Assembly: GCF_050624435.1 (NCBI RefSeq)
Contig: NC_134535.1
Span: forward strand, 76,008,494-76,072,493
Reading direction: 5' to 3'
Source: Tenrec ecaudatus
Lineage: Eukaryota > Chordata > Mammalia > Afrosoricida > Tenrecidae
DNA: 64,000 bases
The position numbers were made by a program, and so were the translations under genes. Positions 1 to 11,364 of the stretch are shown in pieces. The notes below the pieces were generated by a model. It made no database searches, was not told the DNA's origin, and worked only from the letters and a program-made list of their open reading frames with translations. Each line of letters starts with the position of its first letter. The first letter of the stretch is position 1.

Positions 1-745
1 AAGCCATCTGTGTATACCATGAAATTTGGAAGACAGCCTCCTGGTCAACCAAATGGAATAGATCCATATTTGTTCCCCTTCCAATAAGGATGGCGCAGCG
101 GAGTGCAGAAATCATTGAACAAGATCATTAATATCACATGCAAGTAAACTTTTGCCAAAGATAATTCAAAATTGTTTACACCAATGCATAGAGGGGGAGC
201 TGCCAGAAATTCAACTGGATTCACAAGAAGTCATAACATGAGAGGATTTCACTGCTGATACTGCATGGCTTTTGGCTGAAAGCAGAGAACAGCAGAAAGA
301 TGTTTACTTGTGTTTTACTGGTCATGCCAAGGCATTTGAGGCATTTGAGTCTGATGACCAGGGAGAAAGAGGAAGAGGGCGGCAAAAGAATGCAAATTGC
401 AGAACTGATGAAAGTGTTCATGGAACCTGTACATAAGACTGGAGACAGTCAGACACACCGCAAACAGAACACTGCATGCTTTGAAATCAGGAAAGGTGTG
501 TGTCAGGGTTGTATCTTTTCATTATATTTTGTCTCTATGCTGCGTACATAATCCAAGACACTGGACTCTGTGAAGTAGAGCTCAGCATTAGAATGAAAGG
601 GTTAGTAATGCAGACGACACGGCCTTGCTTGTTCAAAATGAAGAGGATTCGAAGTACTTACCGGTGAAGATAAAAGATTACAGAGTTCAGTATGAATTGC
701 ACATAATACAACATAATGAAAACAAAAATCCTTGTACTTAGCAGA
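1..745 (+). mobile_element. RTE-clade LINE fragment (reverse transcriptase region)
   Basis: A decayed piece of an RTE (BovB-like) non-LTR retrotransposon covering the reverse transcriptase. It aligns by eye with the better copy at 31790-32500: shared stretches include the 'ttggctgaaagcagagaa' block (about 270-290), the 'gtgtcagggttgtatctttt' block and the 'gcagacgacacggcc' block, which encodes the degenerate (Y)ADDTA box near 610-630. No long frame survives. The element runs off the left edge of the window. RTE LINEs are known and abundant in Afrotheria. Family call confident; right boundary approximate. Confidence 0.75.
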
Positions 746-1326
746 GGGGCAAACTTCACACAGGTACTAGGAGTCAGTCTCTGGCCACACAAAGAATTCA
801 CACCAGGAGGAATGACTTTATTTCTAAGGCAGCTTCCTTGTCCTTGAAAAGAATCTACTTGCATCCAAATCCTCACCTCCACCTGCAACTTCAACCCTGC
901 TTGAACAGGACCTCGGAATACACTCGCCAGATGCAGCAACTGAAAATACAGGACCCCTACATTTAAATTTCATATATACAACAAGTAATTTTTAGTAAAG
1001 TATATGCCAGATGGTTTTTTATCCAGAAAAAACGGTGCCAAAACCCTTGGGCCAAATATTTTATAAGGCATTGTTAAATATTATCCACATTTTTTAAACA
1101 CCTGGAGACTCTGAAAGCAGAGGCCTTAACTTCCAGAACTGATGATCACCTACTGCAGCGAGAAAGCACGAAGCCACATAAGGTGGAGCCAACTCAAGAC
1201 TATCATGTCCTCTTCCTCTGGGTATCCTGTCTTGTTCATGCACCGATCCTTTCAGAATGGGATTCCATGCATCTAACTTTGATATCCAATACCTTATTTG
1301 GACTTTCTGCCAAAGTTTGTCTCACC
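746..1326. other. No gene seen; possible old DNA-transposon relic
   Basis: Non-coding. About 935-1015 ('aatacagga', then 'tttaaatttca' and 'taatttttagta') resembles one arm of a common palindromic mammalian MER-type non-autonomous DNA transposon. This is a resemblance only. Nothing else recognised. Confidence 0.3.
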
Positions 1327-1452
1327 TAAACCAAACCGAACCAAACCGAACCGAACCAAACCAAACCAAACCAAACCAAACCAAACCAAACCAAACCAAA
1401 CCAAACCAAACCAAACCAAACCAAACCAAACCAAACCAAACCAAACCAAAAC
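1327..1452. repeat. (AACCA)n pentanucleotide microsatellite
   Basis: About 25 units of a CCAAA/AACCA pentamer; the first few carry C-to-G variants (CCGAA), the rest are nearly pure. It abuts the 3' end of an antisense AfroSINE. The AfroSINE tail ends in GTTTG-like repeats, so the array most likely grew from the SINE tail. Confidence 0.9.
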
Positions 1453-1640
1453 AAACAAACTCACTACCCCCCAGTGACTTCTAACTCACAGTGGCTCAAT
1501 ATGGGGTTTCCAAGACTGTCAAGCTTTATAAGAGCACACAACTTCATCTTGCTCCTGCTGAGCAGGTGGTAGGTTTGCACTACTAACTTTTGATAGTGCC
1601 TAATCCACAGCACCATCAGAGCTAGGCTGGTCTTAGTAAA
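1453..1640 (-). mobile_element. AfroSINE (tRNA-derived SINE)
   Basis: Antisense AfroSINE. It begins with the diagnostic 3' end (near 'aactcactaccccccagtga'), then 'atggggtttccaagactgt' and the head with the antisense B-box-like 'gtttgcactactaac'. AfroSINEs are Pol III-derived, LINE-mobilised repeats confined to Afrotheria, so this copy helps identify the organism. Confidence 0.8.
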
Positions 1641-3697
1641 CCGAGGGACAGTGAGCTTGTGTCCTCTTCAAATCTTTTCTGGAAGCTAGGAATAGTAAAA
1701 TCCATACCTTGTCATCCCTGGGCCATCTCACCCCAACCTATTCCCGACTCTCAATCCAGTTCCCTGACCTGAAACTGGTGAGAAAGGACTCTCAATTGTA
1801 CTATACAGCCGTGAAAAGTCGAACCGAGGGCAATTTGGCAGCATGTTTCAAAATCTCTAAGGTCAGAATGCTTTTTGACTCAGGAATTTTATTTGTAGAA
1901 GTTTGTGCTAAGAAAAAGCCCAAGAGATGTTTTTAAAGATTTAAGTGTAATAATATCCAGTTCAGGAGAGTATATAACAAAAAATGAAAAAAAATCCACG
2001 AATAGGAGATTGCTTGATATCATAGTATATACATACAATAAAATACTACATGGATGATAACATCATATTTCAGAAATCTGCTGTAAGATAGAATGTTATA
2101 TATCATTTATTAAAGTGGAAAGTAATTATTACAGAGCAGTTTGACAATATAATCCCATTAAAATACTCATATTTATCTATATACACATAGAAAAAACATC
2201 CCAAGGGTATTAAAATACCACAATGTGAAGCATTCTTTTCTATTTTGTATGCAAAACTCTTTGCAATTTGTATGTACAACGTTTGTAAACAGCGAAAGGA
2301 AAGCAATGCTGTTTCCAAGGCTTTTACTTACTGTGTCTCGAGTTATTTCCCTGTTTGTGATGCTGCCCCAAGTGGTTTATGGTGGAAGAAGAGCTCACAA
2401 ACTAGCAAAAACTTGTTTCCCCCAAAAGTAAAAAGGGTGTTAAATCTTTCTGACCAACAAAGGGGGACTCCAAGGAAATGGTGCACATGTGCAAGAAACA
2501 AGAGGATTCTACAGGAATTCTAGGGGCAAGATCAAAGTCGAGAAAAAGAGTTGGACGGTGTAGGTCTACTGAAGCTGAGAACAACACCTAGGGCCATAGA
2601 GGAAATGGAGAGCAATGTAGCCAGGGAGAAATAATACCAATACCTTCGCAAGCCCAGGGTGGGATTTGTAAGTCAAGAGCAGAACAACTGTGTGGATACT
2701 CCCTCCATGGAATCTTCTCTGAACATCAACCAGATGTAAATAAGATTGACCTTGTCCTCAGACAGAGTGCAAGGGAAGGGACATTAACCCCACCCACCTG
2801 GTAAACCCAGGGAAGGCAGTTTCCCTTGAGGGCTTGTCTTCAGTGTGTCTTTGATGGAGATCACCATATGGGGTCTAACAGACTTGGGTCATGACCAGAC
2901 TGCCTTAGGGGGTCTCCTGGACCAGTCTTGTAAGCCCTTCTGTCTCCCACAATATACGTATCTCAATCATGGTCCCAATCCTGTTCCAGAAACCCAACCT
3001 ATAACTATGATGTTTTTAATTGCCACGCTTGTGTGCCAGTTCTCCTTGACCTCCCATATCCTTTCGGAAGTTCTGTATATCAGCAAAAACTTGGGCATCA
3101 TTATGACCCCCTACCAATGGTCTCCATCCCTGGATAATATTTTTGTCTTAATCTTCCCCTTGTCCTGCTTAAGATTATAACAAATGTTCTCTTAAAAAGA
3201 AAACTAAAGTCTATTAACCCTGCCCCACCTCTCCAAACACACCAGAAAGAGCAGAGCATCTGGACAAGTGCCTCCAAACCCAAAGCAGCACCGGCTGAAT
3301 TTGATGGCAGAGAAATTGCCCCCTGCCCGCACACTTTCCCTGCTGTCTGATGGCTAAGCGAGAACTTGCACCTGGAGTACAGCTCTGGTTGCACCCATGA
3401 TGTCTCAGAGAGAAAAGCTTGTAATCAGCAGGTTCCTTGAGAAGCAACGTCACTGGGACTCATAACCCTGGGAAAGTGTGTTGAGCCTCAGGGAAAACAA
3501 AAACAAAACAGTAATTGCTCAATCATCACACAAGACCATCACATCCACCTTCCCATCGCAGTTACTTCTCAAGTGTATACCTCTCGGCTCTATCCCCAGA
3601 CACAGTTGTTGAAGGCCATTAAGACTCAGCCTTGAAATGGCTGAGAAGTCTCACTGCCTATGTGTTTGCTGATTTCTTCTGTCACTTTACGCTTTGA
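1641..3697. other. Intergenic stretch, no gene or clear repeat recognised
   Basis: Scattered short open frames show no recognisable protein similarity and no codon-like pattern. I see no tRNA, SINE or recent L1. Part may be very old retroelement sequence. Confidence 0.4.
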
Positions 3698-3980
3698 ACA
3701 GACTGTCAAGGACAAGAAAGCAAGCAAGGTACAGGAAAAACAGGAGGTTAAATTTTCTCAAGGATGTCTGGCTTGGCAGAAGACAGAGTTGCTATGTGTC
3801 TCAAATGTGCTTGCTTAACCATTAGATAATTAACCCCGGGTTTTTTCTGCATGGATATAAGGAGTGTGTGGAATAAACTTGCCTGCTTCAGTCCATCAGA
3901 CTGTTGACCTCCCAATACTTTCTGTTTCTCTTTTTCCCCTTCATCCTCACTCCCCCTTTCAGGACTGTTCGACATCAAGT
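3698..3980 (+). mobile_element. Possible solo LTR of an endogenous retrovirus (class II-like)
   Basis: The stretch starts near 'tgtcaaggacaagaaagc', has a TATA-like 'gatataagg' and an AATAAA shortly after, then a pyrimidine-rich segment ending near 'ggactgttcgaca'. This resembles the U3-R-U5 layout of betaretrovirus-like LTRs. I could not see a matching target duplication, so the call and edges are tentative. An old fossil with no internal region seen. Confidence 0.3.
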
Positions 3981-4174
3981 CAGGTCAAGGTTATAACAAC
4001 GGGCTCTAGAGGAAGAGTTCTCAGTTGCAGGTTGGTGCTTTGGACCCTTAAGTAAGCAATGTAGGGAACCTCATGTTCAGACAGGAGGAGCAGGTCAAAT
4101 TTGAGGACCACAGTTTCAGCACTTCCCACTGCCAGCATGTCCAAGAAACCGCTTCTCTCCAGAATTCAAGGGGA

Positions 4175-5113
4175 TCACGAACTCCCCAGATGTCTCTTCA
4201 CCAGCCGCCTCATGGCCCCTGTCACCTCCTTATTCCTCAGAGTGTAGACGAAAGGGTTGAACATGGGGGTGACCACTGTGTAGAAGAAGGAAAGTACCTG
4301 ATCTGTGTCCTGTGCTTCATTGGCCGAAGGCCTCATATAGGCAACAGAGCCGGTCCCAAAGAAAAGTATGACCACAAACAGGTGGGAGGAACAGGTAGAG
4401 AAGATCTTTTGACGTCCTTGGGATGTTGCGACCCCAAGGATGGTAGTAAGAATGCAGGCATAGGAGGCCATGATCAATAAAAAAGGGATCACAATAAAGG
4501 CAATGGTGAGAGCAAGATTCTCCACTTCACCCCAGAAGGTGCTTGTACTCGCCAGTCTTAGCACAGGTAGAATGTCACACATGAAGTGGTGGATCATGTT
4601 GTCCCCTTGGAAGGTGAGAGTGAAGATGCAGATGGAATGAGCAGTGCCAGTGATGATGCCCATGAGGTAAGAGGCCCCCACCATACTCCAACAGGCTTCC
4701 CGGTGCATCAGAGTGGTATAATGCAGGGGCCGACAGATGGCAGCATAGCGGTCATAGGCCATGGCCGTGAGCAAACAGCATTCAGTGATGCCAAAGAGGG
4801 CAAAGAAATATAGCTGAGTGAAGCAGCTGGCTGTTGGGATGGTCGGGTGGGAGGCAAGGAGATCCCCCAGCATCCGAGGCACGATGGTTGTAGTATAGAA
4901 GATCTCCACGATGGAGAAGTGACGAAGGAAGAAGTACATGGGCAAGTGCAGGGCGGGATCCACCAGCGTGAGCAGGATGATCAGAGCATTTCCCAGCAAG
5001 GTAACCAGGTAGATGCAGAGCACCCCACAAAAGAGGGGGGCCTGGAGGTAGCCAAAACGTGAGAATCCCAGCAACACAAACGCAGTCACTGCTGTGCCAT
5101 TACCATCCCCCAT
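4175..5113 (-). CDS. Olfactory receptor, family 10 (OR10P1-related)
   Basis: Intact 312-residue odorant receptor, a seven-helix Golf-coupled GPCR of olfactory neuron cilia. Visible OR marks: N-glycosylation site NGT (5-7), GN in helix 1 (41-42), PMYFF (58-62), MAYDRYAAIC at the helix 3 end (118-127), loop cysteines C97 and C179, SY in helix 5 (217-218), FSTCSSH in helix 6 (238-244) and NPFVY in helix 7 (286-290). Length is normal for class II receptors. The start is the only in-frame ATG ahead of helix 1 and lies 15 bp after a good splice acceptor. It shares long blocks with the OR10P1 product 14 kb away (for example ECCLLTAMAYDRYAAICRPLHY and CDILPVLRLAS), so the two are related family-10 genes. 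It is not OR10P1 itself. It could correspond to OR10U, which as I recall is a pseudogene near OR10P1 in human; that is an inference. Ligand unknown. Confidence 0.95.
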   Translation of the reverse strand: MGDGNGTAVTAFVLLGFSRFGYLQAPLFCGVLCIYLVTLLGNALIILLTLVDPALHLPMYFFLRHFSIVEIFYTTTIVPRMLGDLLASHPTIPTASCFTQLYFFALFGITECCLLTAMAYDRYAAICRPLHYTTLMHREACWSMVGASYLMGIITGTAHSICIFTLTFQGDNMIHHFMCDILPVLRLASTSTFWGEVENLALTIAFIVIPFLLIMASYACILTTILGVATSQGRQKIFSTCSSHLFVVILFFGTGSVAYMRPSANEAQDTDQVLSFFYTVVTPMFNPFVYTLRNKEVTGAMRRLVKRHLGSS

Positions 5114-5128
5114 GTCCCCAAAGCCAGA

Positions 5129-5150
5129 CTGGAGGAAGGGGACTAGGAGA
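5129..5150 (-). promoter_or_regulatory. Predicted 3' splice acceptor of the OR10-like coding exon
   Basis: On the minus strand a pyrimidine tract (ctctcctagtccccttcct) ends in CCAG, with AG at 5129-5130. The coding exon would start at 5128, 15 bp before the ATG. OR genes normally splice an upstream non-coding exon to the coding exon at such a place. The leader exon and promoter are not identified. Confidence 0.6.
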
Positions 5151-6670
5151 GCTCATGTACCACCAAGAGCCATCAGGCGAAGTCAAAGGCAGCTACAGCA
5201 AGAAGAGATGAGGAAGACTCCGCGAGGGTCTGCCAGCGCTCAGGCTGAGGGGCTGCCAGTCACTCTCTCCCAGAAAACCCTTCGCAATGGAAAGAGGCTC
5301 AACAGGAGGTGGGCAGCTTGGTGAGGAATGGCCTTTTCTCGAGGCTGGAAACTTGATGGACAAGGGGGAGTTTATTCTCCTCACACTGAGTTTTCATGGG
5401 ACAACAGAGCTGGGACTAGTAGGAGAGCTCCTTCAGAGAAAGTGAGCGAGAATATGGACACAAAGACAGCTGAGCAAACGGAATAAGTACAGCTGACAGA
5501 GGACACGGGGAGTGGGAAAATGTCACCACAAGGCAGAGCGAGGGAGGAGTGAGGACACGAGCAAGCGAGAGACACAAAGAGCTGCAGGATCAGAGACTAC
5601 CGAGAGAAGGCAGGTGAAATGTTTTACCTACAAATTGCCTCCCCACGGCCCTCACAACAGCTCAGTCCCCCCAAGAGCCCTATTCCCAGCACCATAGGGG
5701 TGCAGGGGACTGAGACAAGAGAAGGGAAAGGAAGAAAGCTTTGCCTAAGAGACCAGGGAGAAGTAAACAGCTTCTCCCTGACCGTTCATGGTGCCCAAGC
5801 CTCTCTGACTTCCCTGGCCCAACCCGGATAATCAAGGAGAGGCCAAATGCCAAGGAACTAGGGTCCCTCAGCAAGGGACGCAAAAACCATATGCTCTGAT
5901 CCCTGGCCAGTTTCCATCAGCTTCTCTGCTCAGCCCACTGTCCCCAAAGCTACCTTTTACCTAAGCATAGTTCCAAAAATTAGTTCCTTGTTTCCTTTTT
6001 AACAACACCTAAAAGGCATAGAAGGCCTATAAAAAAAAAGATGTTTTAGGTGAATGTCTATTAGGTTTTCAATCGATTATTTCTACACAAATTGTTCAGT
6101 GACCTTAGCATCATTTTTTTTTTTTTTTTACAATGTGCCTACATTCTCATGATTTCCTTCCTGGCTGTCCTATTTCTAGTCATCTAGATCCCCCCTCCCC
6201 CCTTACCTTCCTTCAGCTTTTGCTTGGCGGTAACTGCTGACCATTTAGTCTCATCCAGATGGTCACTTAAAGGAAGTTCTTGTAAAGAATTCTTTCATTA
6301 TTAAACAGTTCTCAAAGGAAAAAATTGATTGAGGTAGCCACAATTTGTATTCTGAGAGGGTTTTCCAGCAGCCCCTGAGGATTCAACCCATTCCCAGTTT
6401 CTGAATGAGGCTTCAATGCTTTATTTATTTATTTTTAAAAGGGTACAAAATTCAACGCTTACTTATTGTGCAAAATAAGTGAGTTTCTAAATCTGTCTTC
6501 CAAGAATACAACAACAGGCACTGATCAGATAAGTATAATTATATTTTATCAGAATATTTACATGTCTCCATATAAGGAAATTGAATAATTCATCAAGGAA
6601 ATAAATAAATCAAGGAATATTTATTTTGATATATTTTATTTTCCATCTTTCTTCAGTCTGACTTTCTTTC
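5151..6670. other. Upstream flank of the OR10-like gene, no coding gene
   Basis: Non-coding. This is where the leader exon and promoter would lie, but I cannot place them. The T-run at 6113-6129 and AT-rich stretches near 6420-6640 are simple sequence. Parts of 6060-6340 look like an old L1 3' UTR but too weakly to call. Confidence 0.4.
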
Positions 6671-7140
6671 TTTAAAAAAATCATTTTATTGGATGCTCAT
6701 ACAACTGTTATCACAATTCATAGATCCATCCATTGTGTCAAGCACATTTGTACATTTGTTGCCATCATCATTCTCAAAACATTTGCTTTCTACTTGAGCC
6801 CTTGATACCAGCTCCTCATTTCCCCCCTCCCTCTCCCTTCCCCCTTCCTTATCAACCCTTGATAATTTATAAATTATTATTATTCTATCATATCTTACAC
6901 TGCCCACAGTCCCTCAAAACCCTGTGGGTCTGTGCCTACTTGTCTTTATGATGCTCCTCCTTCGTTCCAACTGTGTTGAATTTCCGTGTAGCCAACTCTC
7001 CTTTGCTGAATTCTGCGGAGTCCCTCTGGTATGTGTTACTCCGTAGCCATCTTGCTGGAAGTCCCCCATCTGCTGCCTTAATACTACACCTATACATATA
7101 TGCACATAGATGTGTTTCCGCACACTCTTATATAAATATG
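6671..7140 (-). mobile_element. Chimeric L1 derivative: 3' tail joined to 5' UTR start
   Basis: On the plus strand it starts with the antisense L1 3' terminus ('tcattttattggatgctcat'), covering only the last ~235 bp to about 6908. Next comes a ~155 bp block (6909-7064) matching the antisense L1 5' UTR start at 46475-46630, including 'gccatctt' (7046-7053), the complement of the 'aagatggc' near the L1 5' end. Then 7066-7140 is mid-3' UTR sequence ('atctgctgccttaatac'). The body of the element (rest of the 5' UTR, ORF1, ORF2, most of the 3' UTR) is absent. See findings. Confidence 0.7.
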
Positions 7141-7500
7141 TTTACATATGTAATTCCAGTCCATAGCAAGAATAAGGGATGAAATAAGCGACATTACAAC
7201 AGACCCTAATGAAATCAAAAGGATGATTACACAGTACTAGGAAGGATTGTATTCCAATGTATTCAACAACTTGGAAGACATGACACATTCTTGGAAAAAC
7301 AATCCCTCCCTAGACTATCCTTGATGGACGTCAAGAATCTCAACAGACCCTTAGCAAAAAAGAAATAGACAAAGCTTTCAAGGGATTACAACAAAACCCC
7401 CCCTGGACTAGTTGGCTACACTGGAGGATTGTATCAAGCATTTAGGGAAGAACCAACACTGATCCTACACAAACTCTTCCAGTACATAGAAAAAGACGGC

Positions 7501-8097
7501 TGTGTTAGATAGGGTTCTCCAGAGAGACAAAACCAGATTGCTAGTAATTTTATACATATATTTATAAAGATAGATAGATATATAATGCAAGAAATGAACT
7601 GTTAAATTATATACAGATAGATAGATAATACAAGAAATGAGCAGTTAAATTACAAGGCAGTACAAATGGCTCAGTGCAACTCACTCCCGTGAGAGAGTTG
7701 TGAGACACTGCCAGTCCTTTAAGTCTTGAGGGCCACCAGTTCATCCTCTGTAGAGAGACCTAGGCTATATATATCCAGGCAGCAAACAGCAAGGCAGGTC
7801 ACCAACCATTAGCCAGGTCACCAGCAGTCAGTCCCCAGCTCCTGAGATGTACATTCCAATTCTGTGGTCTTAAAGGTATCTCAACTTACAGCAACACAGT
7901 CCACAGGCTAGGCATCTCCCAGGTAGTGTACTCTGTAAATCATGGTACAGAACAAGCATGGCAGCCGCACACTGGTCTGATGATTAAAGAACGAGAGACA
8001 AGAAAGGCGAGGCACACCAAGCCATTTATCTCTCTGCCCTTCAATTAATCCCACATGTGTTTATTGGTCAGGCTGGCACAATAAACTAACTATCTCA
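7501..8097 (+). mobile_element. Solo LTR fossil (TGTGTTAG... family), in L1 ORF2
   Basis: Starts TGTGTTAGATAGGG and ends with AATAAACTAACTATCTCA; the L1 ORF2 sequence continues on both sides. A GATA-rich microsatellite lies near its 5' end. Related copies are at 29819-31150 and 32615-33369. TG...CA ends, a late AATAAA and no internal coding region suggest a solo LTR, perhaps ERVL/MaLR-like. Exact family not recognised. It is younger than the L1 that it splits. Confidence 0.5.
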
Positions 8098-10323
8098 ATG
8101 ACAAACTCCCAAACTCCTTCTATGAAGCTAGTATAACTCTGATACCAAAACCAGGCAAGGATCCCCAAAGAATTGAGAACTACAGATCAATCTTCCTAAT
8201 GAACATCAATGCAAAAATCCTTAACAAAATACTAGCCAACAGAATACAAAAGTATATAAAACAAATAATTCACTATGACCAAGTGGGATTCATACCAGGG
8301 ATGCAGGGATTGGTTCAACATATGAAAGACCATTAGTATTATTCGTCACATTGACATGAAAAAGTATAAGAACCACATGATAATATAGATAGATGCAGAA
8401 AAAGCATTCAACAACATCCAACACCAATTCCTGTTTAAGACACTTGAGAAGACAGAAATGTAAGGAAAATTCCTCAGGACAATACAAGCTACATATGAAA
8501 AACCAACAGCCAACGTGGTAGTCAATGGAAAAAAGACTAACACAATCCCACTGAAAAAGGGGACCAGACAAGGATGATCCTTGTCCCCACTCTTATTTAA
8601 TATCGTGCTGTAGGTTTTAGCTAATAGCATAAGGCAAAGAAAAGACATCAAAGGTATTTATCTGGGGAGGGAAGAGGTGAAGCTATCATTATTTGAACAT
8701 GATATGATTTTATATATGATAAATCCTGAAAACTCCACAAGGGGAGTGCTGGAAACACTAAAGGAGTTTGTCAGAGTGGCAGGATACAGGATCAACAAAC
8801 AGAAGTCCATCAGACTGCTACATGCATTGGATAAGAGCACAGAAGAAGAGATAAAAAAGGTTGTATGCTTCACGATAGCCTAATGCAAGTTGAAATATCT
8901 AGGGATACACCTGACTAAAAGAACAAAAGATCTACATGAGGGAAACTACAGAACACTATTACAAGAAACCAAGAGAAATGGAAGAATAACTCTTGCTCAT
9001 GGAAGACTAGAACAAATGGAAGAATATCCCATGCTCGTGGATTGGAAGACTCAATATAGTCTAATGTCAGTTCTTCCTATGGGACTATATAAATTTAATG
9101 CAATCCTGATACAATTACCCTCATCTTTATTCAAAGAAATGGAAAAACTGATTAACAACTTCATATGGAGAGGGAAGAAGCCCAGAGGAGCAGAGAACTC
9201 CTCGACTTTAGCACATACTATACAGCCACAGTTGTCAAAACCACATGGCATTGATACAATGACAGATACTCAGGCAGTTTACCTCTTTAACAAGTGGTGC
9301 TGGAAAAAATGGATATTTACCTGCAGAAAAATAAAGGAAAATTCTGATCTCACTCCATGCACAAGAATATACTCAAGGTGGATCACAGACCTTGAAGTTA
9401 AACCCCAAACTATTAGGGCCATCAATGAGGGAATTGGGACCAACTTGAGAACTTTGTCACAGGGAATACCTAGGCTATCAGAAATAGGGAAGGACACACA
9501 CACAGAGTGTGTCAAATGGAACATACTGAAGATAAAACACATGTGTATATTAAAAGAATCCACCAAGTGGGTAATAAAGGAGTCCATCAACTGGGAAAAC
9601 ATCTTTAGCACATCAGACAAAGGCCTAATTACTAAAATCTACAATACTCTGCTAGCTTCCAAAAAGAAAAAAAAACCTAATTGCCCACTGAGGAGGTGGG
9701 CAAAGGACCTGAACAGAAGTTTCACAGGGGCAGAAATCAGAATGGCCAACAAACATATGAGGAAATGTTTCTGATCTTTAGCCATAAGAGAAATGCAAAT
9801 TAAAACAATAGTGAGGTACAACCTAACACCCTCAAAGGTAGCCCAATTCAAAAAATCAGAAAGTAGGAAGTGTTGTTGGGGTTGTAGGGAGATATGAACT
9901 CTCATCCACTGCTGGTGGACCTGTAAGTATGTACAGCCACTATGGAAATTGATCTGGCGATCTCTAAAACAGATGGAAATAGAGTTACCATATGACCCAG
10001 CAATCCCCCTACTGGACATATACCAAGAAGAGGCAAGAAACAAACCAAGGCCAGACATCTGTGCTCCAATGTTCATTGAGGCACAGTTCACAATTGCAAG
10101 GAGTTGGAAACAACCCACATTTCCATAAACCGATGAGTGGATTGAAAAAACTGTGGTATATACATACAATGGAGTACTACACATCACTCAAAAGCAGTGA
10201 TGAACGTATGAGGCACATAGCGGCATGGGAAGAACTGGAGGAAATCATGCTAAGCAAAGTAAGCCAAGCACAAAAGGACAAGTACAACATGAGTCCTCTG
10301 ATGTAAGCTTAAAAAAATGCAAA

Positions 10324-11364
10324 AAGGGCGGCTGCGTCGGGCTGCAGGAGAAGATGGCGGTCTCCACAGACAAATGATGAAAACACAATCTATAGCTTGA
10401 AAGTAGAATGTGGACCTGAATATCCAGAAGCACCTCCATCAGTTACATTTGTAACAAAAATTAATATGCATGGAATAAATAATTCCAGTGGAATGGTGGA
10501 TGCACGCTGTATTCCAGTATTAGCAAAATGGCAAAATTCCTATAGTATTAAAGTTGTACTTCAAGAGCTAAGACGACTAAAGATGTCCAAAGAAAATATG
10601 AAACTTCCACAGCCACCAGAAGGACAAACATACAACAATTGATTTTAGTAGATCTCAAACTTGTCTTAAATCAACAACCTTCTATTTATGTTAATGTCTT
10701 GATTAAGTATCACAATGCAAAATACCCACACATTAAGTGAAAGAATTCCAGCTGGTAAACATGACCTGGACATTTGTAAGAATATACCTAATATATGTAC
10801 ACCCATTATGTTTTCAAGCCACACGAGGAAAAATGCAGCACTTCTACCTTATCAAAGTACTGTCACGTAAGCATAAACCTGGAGTACTGAAACAATTCAG
10901 GTGTACCGATGAAAGCTTGCTGGAGAAGTGTCCTGTTTCTATGCAAGGATATACTCGTGTTTGTGAAAACCAGTCTCCAGGAGGAAACCATCAAGGGCAT
11001 GCTTTTTCCACCTTGCTTTATGAAAGAGCTGCAGTAAAAATTGTTTAAAGTAGTGGGTACAATGAGTATTGTGCAGTTGTGTTAAATTTTGAAGCGGTGT
11101 GGGTGCTGACTACTATTAGTTTCAAAAATATGTTCAGGATTGTTTTGATATCTGTATTTATAAATTTTAAAAGTGGGGCGCGTAGACCTTTTGTTAAGAG
11201 TCGTTTCTGTATATTACATGTACCATGTGGTAAATATTTGTTTACAGTCTTCGTTTAACTATGCATTTAAGTGAAACCAACACAAAAAGAAAACGGTGTA
11301 TGGATATGTGGTTTTGAGATGAAAGTCTTAAAAAATGTAAATAAAATGTGGAAAGTGTCTCAGA
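10324..11364 (+). pseudogene. UBE2V2: UBE2V2 (MMS2) processed pseudogene with a missing 5' coding block
   Basis: Retrocopy of the ubiquitin E2 variant UBE2V2, the non-catalytic partner of UBC13 in K63-linked chain synthesis. It starts in the 5' UTR, has ATG at 10354 encoding MAVST, then jumps straight to [20 protein letters not shown] and reads open to the authentic C-terminus [13 protein letters not shown] with TGA at 10640-10642. About 65 codons are missing and the join is out of frame, giving a stop after MAVSTDK. The 3' UTR follows to 'aataaaatgtgg' and an A-run. A 13 bp duplication AAAAAAATGCAAA flanks it (10311-10323 and 11365-11377), proving L1-type insertion into the tail of the host L1. 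Not functional as UBE2V2. Confidence 0.9.

Noticed and set aside
4073-4480. 135-codon plus-strand frame, and others on the antisense of OR genes (19139-19504, 19535-19735)
   Set aside because: Antisense shadows of the OR coding exons.
9639-10187. 182-codon minus-strand frame
   Set aside because: Shadow of the sense L1 ORF2 C-terminal region; the true protein similarity is on the plus strand.
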